Position numbers and translations under genes: made by a program. The notes beneath the pieces are model-generated. The model was not told where the DNA came from. It did no database searches and saw only the letters and a program-made list of their open reading frames with translations. Positions 1 to 7,650 of a stretch of DNA of 64,000 nt are shown here, in pieces. The stretch spans positions 62,001-126,000 of the forward strand of contig NZ_JAJQQS010000006.1 in NCBI RefSeq assembly GCF_021228125.1, read 5' to 3'. The DNA comes from Streptomyces albireticuli (GTDB taxonomy: Bacteria; Actinomycetota; Actinomycetes; Streptomycetales; Streptomycetaceae). The stretch's first letter is position 1, and the number at the start of each line of letters is the position of its first letter.

Positions 1-397
1 CGGCGTGCCCGTCGCGAACCGTCACGCCGCCGAACGTGAGCTCCTCGGACGCCCCGCCGAACCTGTCCTCGACCCTCTCGCGCTCGACGGGTCCCGTCGC
101 CCCCGTCCTGCGGCGCAGCTCCGCCTCGGCGCCCGTCTCGTGCCAGTGCCACGCCAGGGCCAGGGCGTCACGCCCGTCCGCGCCCCGGAACGTGAGGTCC
201 CCGCCACGGTCCACGACCCGCTCCACGAGCGCGTACGAGCCGAGGTCGACGGCCCGCAGCAGCGGGGTCCGGCCGTCGGGCCCGACCTCGTTGACCTCGG
301 CGGGCGTCATCTCCAGCATCAGCTCGTCGGCGAACCTCGCGTCGTACGCGTCCAGCGCCGCGAGCAGCAGGCGCGCCTTGTCGTCCTGCTCAGCCAC
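1..397 (-). CDS. Ankyrin-repeat protein, 3' end outside window
   Basis: Reading leftwards from a GTG at 397, about 132 residues stay open to the window edge, so the C-terminus is missing. Residues around 33-65 (NEVGPDGRTPLLRAVDLGS, then a second GADGRDALALAW turn) match the ankyrin consensus of a DG-TPL loop followed by paired helices. Ankyrin repeats are protein-protein interaction modules with no activity of their own. The GTG lies inside the last codons of the ATP-grasp gene (8-nt overlap), so the two are almost certainly co-translated and the ankyrin protein may partner the ATP-grasp enzyme. It is too short here to count repeats. Confidence 0.75.
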   Translation of the reverse strand, partial: MAEQDDKARLLLAALDAYDARFADELMLEMTPAEVNEVGPDGRTPLLRAVDLGSYALVERVVDRGGDLTFRGADGRDALALAWHWHETGAEAELRRRTGATGPVERERVEDRFGGASEELTFGGVTVRDGHA

Positions 398-1244
398 GGC
401 GCGTCGCCAGCAGGCCGTGGATCGACGCCGCCATGTTCACGGCGAAGGACTCCCGCGCCTCCGGAGCCAGCAGCTCCAGCGACAGGTACGGGTTCAGGTC
501 CTCCAGCTCCACGAGCAGCAGCTCCCCGCCGGGCGCGCGGCACGCGTCCACCCTGCTGATGCCGTGCGCGATGTCGTTCCAGTCGACGAACCGCTGCGCG
601 AACGCGATGTCCTCCGCCGTCGCCTCGTACGGCTCCAGCTTCCAGCGCGCCTCCGGGCTCGGGGCGTAGAGCGCGTACTGGAAGTCGCGGTCGACGAAGT
701 AGAACGACACCTCGTAGGTGAAATCGATGCGCGGCTGCACGAGGACGTTCCCGTAGGCGAGCCCCGGCAGCGCCTCGCCGGGCACGAATTCCAGGCCTAT
801 GGAGTCCGCGCCCATCTTCGGCTTCACGACGTATTCGGCGGCTTCCGGGAGCCGGGATACGTCCTCGGCCCGGTCGATCGTCGGGATCACGGGGTATCCG
901 GCGGCGGTCAGATCGAGCAGGTATTGCTTGCCGATCATGTCGGCCTTGCCGCGTAGTTCGTTGTATACGAGTACCCCGCGCGCCTCCGCCTCCTGGCGGA
1001 AGCGGTCGTATTCCGCCTGGTAGTGCAGGACGGGTCCGCTGTTGCGGATCACGACCGCGTCGAAGTCGTCCATGAGGGCCGTCGCGTCGAGCGGGTGGCA
1101 GAGAGCGATGTCGAATTCCTGCCGCAGGCGGGAGGTCAGGAAAATGTCCTCGTCGCAGTAGCGGCGCCCCTTCGCCGGATATGCGAGGTCTGTGACGAAC
1201 AGTACGCGGCGCTTGTGCGCGGGCCTGCGGGTGGGACTGGGCAT
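390..1244 (-). CDS. ATP-grasp domain protein (glutathione-synthetase-like fold)
   Basis: 284 residues. It starts at an ATG preceded by GGAGAGTC. The N-terminus (RRVLFVTDLAYPAKGRRYCD) resembles a pre-ATP-grasp Rossmann-like domain. The middle has KADMIGKQYLL and YVVKPKMGADSIG, the usual ATP-grasp lysine and glycine-rich loop, then VLVQPRIDFTYEVSFYFV and ELEDLNPYLSLE, which supply the Mg-ATP-binding acidic and Asn residues near residue 245. ATP-grasp enzymes join a carboxylate to an amine or thiol through an acyl-phosphate. The substrate cannot be told from sequence. It overlaps an ankyrin gene downstream and follows the XRE/DUF397 pair on the same strand. No small core-peptide gene of the graspetide kind was found beside it. 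Confidence 0.8.
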   Translation of the reverse strand: MPSPTRRPAHKRRVLFVTDLAYPAKGRRYCDEDIFLTSRLRQEFDIALCHPLDATALMDDFDAVVIRNSGPVLHYQAEYDRFRQEAEARGVLVYNELRGKADMIGKQYLLDLTAAGYPVIPTIDRAEDVSRLPEAAEYVVKPKMGADSIGLEFVPGEALPGLAYGNVLVQPRIDFTYEVSFYFVDRDFQYALYAPSPEARWKLEPYEATAEDIAFAQRFVDWNDIAHGISRVDACRAPGGELLLVELEDLNPYLSLELLAPEARESFAVNMAASIHGLLATRRG

Positions 1245-1298
1245 GACTCTCCTGCCGAGGGTAGGTCGACTGAGAGTAAACCTACCTATCGCCCCAGG

Positions 1299-1529
1299 TC
1301 AGTCCCTTTTCAGGGTGCGTATGAGGGCACGGAGTGCCTTGGGGGAGACGTTCAGGATCACGGTGGGGTCGTCGCTCTCCCGGAGGAAGATCCTGTCGGG
1401 GGCGCTGGCCAGGTTGAGGCAGTTGGCGCCTTCGTAGCTGTACGACGATGTCTGCCATTCGGCAGCGATGTTAAGGCAGTTCGAACCAGCCCCTGAGAAG
1501 GTGGACTTCTGCCAGATGTAACTGGACAC
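1299..1529 (-). CDS. DUF397 family small protein (BldB/WhiJ-associated type)
   Basis: 76 residues, starting at GTG (1529) with an AAGGG ribosome site overlapping the upstream stop. It has two tandem copies of the DUF397 signature: WQKSTFSGAGSNCLNIA and WQTSSYSYEGANCLNLA. It then has the usual acidic middle (LRESDDPTVIL) and a C-terminal helix. DUF397 proteins are small actinobacterial partners of XRE/DUF5753 regulators, and this one follows such a regulator by 11 bp on the same strand. In streptomycetes these pairs affect development and antibiotic production. Which protein is titrated by which varies between pairs and is not known here. Confidence 0.88.
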   Translation of the reverse strand: MSSYIWQKSTFSGAGSNCLNIAAEWQTSSYSYEGANCLNLASAPDRIFLRESDDPTVILNVSPKALRALIRTLKRD

Positions 1530-1540
1530 GTGGATACCCT

Positions 1541-2392
1541 TCAGATCTCCTGGCTGATGCGATGGATTAGGTCCCGTGATTCCGTGGGCTTGAGAGCGGA
1601 CTGCTCCATGCGATCCAACACGGTTCGATGTCTCGCCAACTGCGCCTCAGCGTCAAGAAACTCGCAGCCGTAGTCCGTGTCGAGCTGCACAGTATCGAGC
1701 TGCGGGACAGGCCCGGAGGCATAGACGACGGGCTGGCCTGATCCGGTGAATGTTCCCCCGCCGAAGGGGACCACGAGAACGGTGACATTATCGTGTTCGC
1801 TCATTTCGGCGAGATAGGCCAGTTGTGCTCGGGCGGTGGCTGACCCTCCGACGCCCATACGCAGCGCTGCTTCGTGCAAGATGGCGACCAATGGGGTCGG
1901 CTGGCTGCCGTGGAGGATCTCCTGCCGCCTGATGCGTAGCGATACCCGACGTTCGACCTCGTACTGCTCCAGTGGGGGAACGGACGAGCTGAAGAGGGCG
2001 CGAGCGTGATCCGTGGTTTGCAGAAGTCCGGGGATGTGAACGACCACCCCGATCCGCATGCCGTGGGCGTGGTGCTCCATCTCGACCAGATCCATCAACC
2101 CTGCGCTGAGGAATTCGCGGTACTCCTCCCACCAGCCGCGCGTCCGCCCACCTGTCATGCCCGCGAGTGCCTCTACGAGATCCCGGTCCGGGCAGGCGTA
2201 GTTACGAGCCATGGTGCGGACACGATCCGCGCCCACCGCGTACCGGCCCGCCTCGATGTTGCTGATCCTCGACTGGTTGACGCCGAGGAGCGCAGCCGCC
2301 GCCGATGTCGACAAGCCGGCCCGCTCGCGGAGCTTCCTCAGCTCCACCCCTAGGCGCTGCTGCCTCAGCGTTGGACTGCCTGACGACCCCAC
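1541..2392 (-). CDS. XRE-family HTH regulator with DUF5753 domain (WhiJ-like)
   Basis: 283 residues from a GTG at 2392 with a GGGAGGAA ribosome site six bases upstream; the open frame extends to 2422, but that start has no comparable site. Residues about 12-65 form a Cro/C1 helix-turn-helix (LRERAGLSTSAAAALLGVNQ, SRISNIEAGR). The rest is the DUF5753 domain, with its typical IPGLLQTTDHARALF and VLVVPFGGG segments. This family binds DNA with the HTH and is thought to sense or bind a partner through DUF5753. It is followed by DUF397 and faces a GHKL ATPase gene, the three-gene arrangement known from the whiJ locus. Confidence 0.9.
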   Translation of the reverse strand: MGSSGSPTLRQQRLGVELRKLRERAGLSTSAAAALLGVNQSRISNIEAGRYAVGADRVRTMARNYACPDRDLVEALAGMTGGRTRGWWEEYREFLSAGLMDLVEMEHHAHGMRIGVVVHIPGLLQTTDHARALFSSSVPPLEQYEVERRVSLRIRRQEILHGSQPTPLVAILHEAALRMGVGGSATARAQLAYLAEMSEHDNVTVLVVPFGGGTFTGSGQPVVYASGPVPQLDTVQLDTDYGCEFLDAEAQLARHRTVLDRMEQSALKPTESRDLIHRISQEI

Positions 2393-2603
2393 TGGCTTCC
2401 TCCCGCCCCAAACGTCACCCACACGGGGCTAGTTGGCCTGAATTTCGTCGACTGAGTGGAATATAGGCCATCGCCGAGCCTACGGTGTGACTTAAGCCAC
2501 TCGCCTGGCCCGCCGTGACACGGAAGCGCACCGCCGACGCATCGGCGACAGGCCACCGCAAGTGCGGCAAGTCAGCCAATCACCTCCTCATAAGGAGCCC
2601 CGC

Positions 2604-3077
2604 ATGGCAACCGTATCCCCGGAGAACACCTGGTCGTACACGCTCAACCTGCCCCACGACCCGCACTCCGCGCGAATCGCCCGCACCACCTTGCGCAGCG
2701 TGCTCGTCAGTCACGACCGGGACGAACTCGTGGACGACGCACTGCTGTTGACCAGTGAGCTCGTGACCAACGCCTACCGCTACTCCGACGGCCCCGTGGA
2801 ACTCCGCGTGCGGCACGCGTGGGAGGCCGGGATCAGGATCACCGTGTGGGACACGAACCCCCTCGTGCCTGCGCCGTTCGACACCCCGCCGGGGTCCGGT
2901 GGGATCGACGTGCCGGCGGACGGGACGTACGGGCGCGGGCTCCTGATCGTGCGGCTGTGCGCGGACAACTGGGGCAGTCAGACGTTCGGGGGACCCGCGT
3001 CCGGGGCGGAGTTCAGGGGGAAGCTCCTGTGGTGCGAAATCGGCGCGAAATCGCCCGTGGCGCAGCTCGCCGCGTAG
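2604..3077 (+). CDS. Anti-sigma-factor-like GHKL ATPase (HATPase_c_2, AbaA/RsbW type)
   Basis: 157 residues. It starts at ATG 2604 with AAGGAG a few bases upstream. The Bergerat nucleotide fold is visible: ELVTNAYRYSDGPVELRV (N box, about residues 52-70), VWDTNPLVP (G1 box, D-x-N/G form) and GTYGRGLLIVRLCADNWGS (G2 box, about 115-135). These soluble kinase-like proteins resemble SpoIIAB/RsbW, which bind sigma factors or phosphorylate antagonists; many Streptomyces copies have no assigned sigma partner. It is divergent from the XRE/DUF397 pair across a 211-bp promoter region and completes a WhiJ-type cluster. Confidence 0.88.
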   Translation: MATVSPENTWSYTLNLPHDPHSARIARTTLRSVLVSHDRDELVDDALLLTSELVTNAYRYSDGPVELRVRHAWEAGIRITVWDTNPLVPAPFDTPPGSGGIDVPADGTYGRGLLIVRLCADNWGSQTFGGPASGAEFRGKLLWCEIGAKSPVAQLAA

Positions 3078-3265
3078 GGAGCGCGGAGGGCGCCGAGAGG
3101 GCCGTACCCCCTTGGGGCGGTCGGCGATCCGTGGGGAAGGAGGGGGCGGAGGGGTGGCGGAAGGGTGATGCGGCCTGGTGCTTTACCGCGCCGCCGTCAC
3201 CCGTTCGGCTTGGCGTCGTTGTCAGCCGAAGAGCCGTTTTTCCTCCGTCTCGGGAGAGAGTCAGC

Positions 3266-4696
3266 ATGCGTCAGTTCCCTTTGGAAGGCCTGGAGATCGC
3301 TCCCGGGCGCGTGGTGGAGTGGCGCCTGAGGTCGACGAGACGGAGCGAGGAGGGCGGCGGCCCGGAGGGAGCCCGTAAGAGCGCGTCGTTCAACCAGGAC
3401 AAGCACTTCTCGGTGGTCGAGGAGGCCCGTAAGGCCAACGATTCGCTGGCGTCGTGGCTGGCGGTGACGTTCGAGGTGGAGGGGCCGCTCGACCGGGACG
3501 CGCTGGAGGCCGCGCTGCTGTTCCTGGCGCGGCGGCATGAGGTGCTGCGGTGCGAATTCCAGCGGCTGGCGGGGGACCTGTCGTGCGGGGCGATCGACGC
3601 GGACGAGATCGCTCTGGACGTCGTGGAGATGGGTGAGTTCGACACCACGACCGAGCTCCGGGCGTTCATGTCGGACAGCTTCCAGAAGCAGATCGACACG
3701 CTGGCCTGGCCGCTGTTCATGATGGGCGCGGTGGCGAGGGAAACCGGTTCTTCGACGGTGTACATGGCCTTCGACCACATCGTGTCGGACGGTGTGTCGA
3801 TGCCGAATGTGGTCAACGACATCCAGACCGCCTACGCGGCCTACAAGCAGGGCCGCGAGCCCGTACTCCCCGTCGCGGGCAGCTATCTGGACTTCGCGCA
3901 CGAGCAGCGGAGCCGTTATCTGTCACTGGAGGCCGACGACGAGCGCCTCGACTACTGGAAGTCCTTCATGGCGGGCAACGGGGAGTTCTTCCCGCGATTC
4001 CCGCTGGAGCTCGGGATCGAGCCGGGTGCGATGTACCCGACGATGAACGAGGCGGACATGCTGCTGGACGCGCGGGAGACCGAGGCGCTGGAGACCCGGT
4101 GCAGGGAGGCCGGCGGGAAGTTCTTCATGGGCCTTCTCGCGAGCGTCGGCACGGCTCTCCACACCTTGGGCGGCCCGGCCTCGTACCGGGGATTCATGCC
4201 CGTCAGCGAGCGCGGCCGGGGGCCCTGGACGCATTCCGTGGGGTGGTTCGTGAATACGCTGCCCATCGAGTTCGCCGTCGGGAAGGAGCAGGAATTCGAC
4301 GAGCTCATCGCCGGGGTGCGGGCAGGTTTCGGCGCGATGATGGGCAGCCTGGAGGTCCCCTTCATCCGGGCGTGGGAACTGCTCGCTCCCGAGCACTTCG
4401 CGCTGCGCACGTGGCCGTACCCGGTGAACTTCTTCTCGTATATGGACATGCGGAGGACGCCGGGCGCCGAACACCACCCGCAGTGGCAGCCGACGGCCCA
4501 TGTGTGGGCCTCGGCGGCGAACGGGACGTGCTCGTGGTTCCAGCGGGACGTCTCGGGCCTGCATATGAACTCGATCTACGTGGATACGCCGGAGGCGCGG
4601 CGGACGATGGGATCTGTGAGGTCTGTGCTGACGGAGACGTTGCGGGCTACGGCGCGGGCGGGTGTGCTGCGGCGGGAGCCGGCTGCGGTGAGTTGA
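3266..4696 (+). CDS. Stand-alone NRPS-type condensation domain protein
   Basis: 476 residues. It starts at ATG 3266 after GGGAGAGAG; the frame is open further upstream but without a plausible start. The protein is one condensation/CoA-acyltransferase fold: an N-terminal half with ALEAALLFLARRHEVLRCEF, then the active-site loop FDHIVSDGVSMP (about residue 170), and a C-terminal half with RGFMPVSERG and VGWFVNTLPIEF. The canonical motif is HHxxxDG; here the first His is Asp, but the catalytic second His and the DG are kept. Such enzymes make amide or ester bonds between carrier-bound or CoA acyl groups and an acceptor. No adenylation or carrier gene lies nearby, so the substrates are unknown. 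Confidence 0.85.
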   Translation: MRQFPLEGLEIAPGRVVEWRLRSTRRSEEGGGPEGARKSASFNQDKHFSVVEEARKANDSLASWLAVTFEVEGPLDRDALEAALLFLARRHEVLRCEFQRLAGDLSCGAIDADEIALDVVEMGEFDTTTELRAFMSDSFQKQIDTLAWPLFMMGAVARETGSSTVYMAFDHIVSDGVSMPNVVNDIQTAYAAYKQGREPVLPVAGSYLDFAHEQRSRYLSLEADDERLDYWKSFMAGNGEFFPRFPLELGIEPGAMYPTMNEADMLLDARETEALETRCREAGGKFFMGLLASVGTALHTLGGPASYRGFMPVSERGRGPWTHSVGWFVNTLPIEFAVGKEQEFDELIAGVRAGFGAMMGSLEVPFIRAWELLAPEHFALRTWPYPVNFFSYMDMRRTPGAEHHPQWQPTAHVWASAANGTCSWFQRDVSGLHMNSIYVDTPEARRTMGSVRSVLTETLRATARAGVLRREPAAVS

Positions 4697-4725
4697 GGCG
4701 GGCCGGGGTGCGGGTGGGGGTGCCC

Positions 4726-4838
4726 GCTGCGCGGGGCTTTGTCCCCTGCCCGCCCCTTCCCGTAACCGGGGGCTTCGCCCCCGGGCCCCCTTTCCGCGCT
4801 ACCGCGCGGTGTCCTCAAACGCCGGACGGGCTGATTTT
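4726..4838. repeat. Intergenic palindromic element, copy A
   Basis: This lies between the convergent condensation-domain and NmrA genes. The blocks in order are GCTGCGCGGGGCTTTG, CCGCCCCTTCCCG, a hairpin built on GGGGGCTTCGCCCCC, then GCGCTACCGCGC, and finally TCCTCAAACGCCGGACGGG followed by CTGATTTT. The same blocks recur near 8.7, 19.5, 24.1, 39.6, 53.4 and 55.5 kb. The position at converging 3' ends suggests a role in transcription termination. Confidence 0.8.
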
Positions 4839-4896
4839 CACCGCCTGAGCTAGGGGAAAACGCCCCGCGCGGCGGCCCACCCCGCCGCCGCCCGAC

Positions 4897-5754
4897 TCAG
4901 CGGAAATCCTCCACGTGGTCCCTCGCCCACTGGTCGAACGTCCGCGCCGGGTGGCCCGTCACCCGCTCCACCGAGTCCGTGACCAGCGCCTCCGTCCCCA
5001 CCGTCGCCTCGAAGTTGCGCAGGATGTCCTCCGCGACGTCCTTCGGCGCGCCGAAGTGCTCCATCAGGGTGACGCCCTCCTCGAAGGAGACCTGCTCGAA
5101 GCGGACCTCCGGGCGGCCGAGGGCGCGGCCGATCGCCGCCGTCTGGTCCTCGAAGGTGAGGCCGGCCGGGCCCGTGGTCACGTAGACCTGGCCGACGTGG
5201 GTGCCGTCCTCGTCGAGGAAGGCGCGGAGCGCGATCTCCGCGAGGTCGGCCTCGTGGACGGGGGCCGCGGTCGTGCCGGGGAACGGGCCGCGCACCAGGC
5301 CGTCCGCGCGGATGCCGTCCGCCCACATCAGGGCGTTCGTGGCGTACATGCCACCGCGGACGAAGCACCACTCCAGGCCCGACTCGCGGATCAGGCGCTC
5401 GGCCTCGGCGTGCCACACGGCGATGGGGGCCGTGTCGTCCTCCGGGACGCCGGTGACGGCCATGGAGGAGTTCAGGACGATCCGGCGCACGCCCGCGGCG
5501 ACCGCCGCCGCGACGATGTCGGCCATGTCCGTGCCGCGCGTCGCGGCCAGGTTCAGGAACAGGGCGTTCGCGCCCTTGAGGAGGGGGCCCAGGGGCTGTC
5601 CGGCCGAGAAGTCCGCGCGGACGACCTCCGCCTCCGCCGGGAGGCCCGCCCGCGCGGGGTCACGGCTCAGCGCCCTTACGGGCACTCCCTGGGCGACGAG
5701 CTGTTCCACCAGGCTGCGGCCGATGTTGCCGGTCGCTCCGGTCACGACTATCAC
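4897..5754 (-). CDS. NAD(P)-binding NmrA/SDR-like oxidoreductase
   Basis: 285 residues from a GTG at 5754 with GAAGGAAG just upstream. The N-terminus is a dinucleotide-binding strand-loop-helix (IVVTGATGNIGRSLVEQL), followed by VRALSRDPARAGLP, typical of NAD(P)H-quinone reductases and NmrA-type sensors that prefer NADP. The domain continues with NSSMAVTG and a C-terminal substrate region with AEDILRNFEATVG. It probably reduces a quinone or small carbonyl compound, or senses the redox ratio; the substrate is not evident. It is divergent from the DUF2993 gene. The frame is open upstream to 5952 but lacks a matching ribosome site there. Confidence 0.82.
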   Translation of the reverse strand: MIVVTGATGNIGRSLVEQLVAQGVPVRALSRDPARAGLPAEAEVVRADFSAGQPLGPLLKGANALFLNLAATRGTDMADIVAAAVAAGVRRIVLNSSMAVTGVPEDDTAPIAVWHAEAERLIRESGLEWCFVRGGMYATNALMWADGIRADGLVRGPFPGTTAAPVHEADLAEIALRAFLDEDGTHVGQVYVTTGPAGLTFEDQTAAIGRALGRPEVRFEQVSFEEGVTLMEHFGAPKDVAEDILRNFEATVGTEALVTDSVERVTGHPARTFDQWARDHVEDFR

Positions 5755-5914
5755 GGGTGGCTTCCTTCTGTCGGAGCTGCATGGGTGAAAACAGGTGCCG
5801 TATGCACCGTAGTTGCCGCATATGCTCCGTGCAACGGCCGGAAATGGTGGCGGAATTGCGGATACCGCGGGTAGGTCTTGCGTTCGGGGGCCGCCTCCGT
5901 GGTGGGATGTGGTG

Positions 5915-7375
5915 ATGCGAACCCCCACACGCATACCCGACCTTCCGCCCAATCCCTATGACGAACTCGCCTCGCTGGCCGACCCGGTGGCCCCCGAGGA
6001 GGAGAAACCGGAGGACGAACCGGAGGAACGCGGGGGAGGCGTGCCTCCCGATTCCGCCCATTTCGTTCACGCCAGGGTGCCCGCCAATCCGGCCGATTCC
6101 GCCGGTTCCGCTGGTTCCGCCGATTCGGTCGATTCCACCGGGGCTCCCGGCGGCGCCGAATCCGCCGGCTCCTCCGACTCCTCCGATTTCGCCGAATTCC
6201 TCGACATCCGGCTGGTCCCCGACAGCCCCGAGAGCCTCGACGGCGCCGCTCTCGCCCGCCTCACGTCGCCGCCCGGCCACCGCCGCTCCAAGCGCGGCCG
6301 TTCCGGACGCGGCCACCGTGCCCGCCGGGCCTCCCGTCGCGTCCGGCACCGCCGCCGGTTCGCGGCCGTACCCCGCGCCCTCAAGCTGCTGATCGGCGTC
6401 GCCGTCCTCGGGGCCTTTCTGGTGCTGGGCGACCGCTGCGCCGTCCTGTACGCGGAGAAGAAGGCCGCGGAGAAGATCCGGGACGACCTCCATTTGGCCG
6501 CGGGGCCGCAGGTCGACATCCACGGTTTCCCCTTCCTCACCCAGGTGCTGGGGAAGCGGCTGGAGCGCGTCGACATCACCGTGCCGCACATCGACGCCGG
6601 CCGGGTGTCCCTCGCGGAGGTCCGGGCGAGCGGCCGGGACATCAAGCTCACCGGCGACCTCCCCACCGCCGTGCGCGGCGCGGTCATCGGCGAGCTGGAC
6701 GGGGACGTACGCCTCTCCTTCGCCGACCTCAACCGCGAACTCGGCGCCTCGCAGGTGCGGTTCAGCGACGCCGGGGGCGACACGATCGCGGCGGACGGGC
6801 GGATCGACGTCGGCGGCCAGGAGCTGCGCGTACGGGCGCGGGCCCAGCTGCGGCGCACCGACGACCGGGGCCTGGCCACCGACATCGACGGGATGAGCGT
6901 CGACGTCCCGCACATCGCCACCTACCGGCCCGGCCGCGACAAGGGCCTCACCCTGCACCGCGAGGCGGCCGAGCGCGTCAGCCGCGACGCGGCCCGCGTC
7001 AAGGCGCTGCTGTCCGTGCCGTCGCTGGCCGCGCGGCTGGGCGTGGGCCCGGACGAGGTGGCGGCCGCGCTCAGCGGTGAGGACCGGCTGCGCGAGCTCA
7101 CGGGCGCGCCCCGCTTCGTCGAGCGCCTGATGCGGGTCAACCTCGTCGACGCCGTGGCCGACCACCCGGGGGTGCTGCGGAAGATCGGCGTCGACCCCGA
7201 TCTGATCGGCGCGCTGATGCGGCTGCGGCCGCCGGAGCTGACCGACCGGCTGTCCTTCTCCTTCCGGCTCCCCGAGCAGGCGAAGGATGTGAGGCTGCGG
7301 GCCGTCACCGTCGATCACGAGGGGATCCGGGCGGAGCTGAGCGGGGTGGCGTTGCCGGTCGGGCGGGCGGGGTAG
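5915..7375 (+). CDS. DUF2993 (LmeA-like) lipid-binding envelope protein
   Basis: 486 residues from ATG 5915. Residues 1-115 are cytoplasmic and disordered, with a Ser/Asp/Ala-rich stretch (SAGSAGSADSVDSTG) and then a strongly basic patch (RRSKRGRSGRGHRARR). One membrane helix follows (LKLLIGVAVLGAFLVLG, about 157-173), then the DUF2993 domain outside the membrane, with IHGFPFLTQVLGKRLERVDI and VRASGRDIKL. In mycobacteria the DUF2993 protein LmeA binds phospholipid and supports mannan elongation; here only envelope lipid binding can be inferred. The long low-complexity N-terminus is unusual for the family. Confidence 0.8.
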   Translation: MRTPTRIPDLPPNPYDELASLADPVAPEEEKPEDEPEERGGGVPPDSAHFVHARVPANPADSAGSAGSADSVDSTGAPGGAESAGSSDSSDFAEFLDIRLVPDSPESLDGAALARLTSPPGHRRSKRGRSGRGHRARRASRRVRHRRRFAAVPRALKLLIGVAVLGAFLVLGDRCAVLYAEKKAAEKIRDDLHLAAGPQVDIHGFPFLTQVLGKRLERVDITVPHIDAGRVSLAEVRASGRDIKLTGDLPTAVRGAVIGELDGDVRLSFADLNRELGASQVRFSDAGGDTIAADGRIDVGGQELRVRARAQLRRTDDRGLATDIDGMSVDVPHIATYRPGRDKGLTLHREAAERVSRDAARVKALLSVPSLAARLGVGPDEVAAALSGEDRLRELTGAPRFVERLMRVNLVDAVADHPGVLRKIGVDPDLIGALMRLRPPELTDRLSFSFRLPEQAKDVRLRAVTVDHEGIRAELSGVALPVGRAG

Positions 7376-7650
7376 TGCGGTGGGCAGCGCGGTGGGCGCC
7401 ATGGTTCCTTCATCGGGAATTCATGGCGGTGCCCATAAAATGAAGGGTGTGACGCCTTCTAGCCTTGCATTTATCGAATGGAGGGCTAGATCACACCCTC
7501 ATTAATTGAACCGACCATACGGTTTGTGTTTGGGTCTGGGTGTGCGGACGACAGCCGGCCCCGTGGCCCGGCTGCCGGTCGCGCATGGCTGCCGTGCCGG
7601 GGGAGGGGGGCACGGCAGCCCGTAAGCAACCTTGAGGACCACGCGTCATC
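7376..7650. other. Intergenic region with a low-GC patch and two inverted repeats
   Basis: No gene was seen. Positions 7425-7540 are far more AT-rich than the surroundings. Within them, GGGTGTGA and TCTAGCC (7446-7465) pair with GGCTAGA and TCACACCC (7484-7499) as a bulged long stem. A second, perfect 12-bp stem (7587-7598 with 7609-7620) lies 30 bp before the next start codon. It could terminate the upstream gene or act in the leader of the ATP-grasp gene. Confidence 0.6.
7587..7620 (+). terminator. GC-rich hairpin before the ATP-grasp gene
   Basis: GGCTGCCGTGCC pairs perfectly with GGCACGGCAGCC around a 10-nt loop. There is no T-run. It could be a terminator for the DUF2993 gene or a leader hairpin for the gene starting at 7651. 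Confidence 0.5.

Noticed and set aside
390..1298. Graspetide (ATP-grasp RiPP) system
   Set aside because: No short precursor frame with the repeated acidic/Thr core lies next to the ATP-grasp gene, and the enzyme looks like a small-molecule-type ligase.
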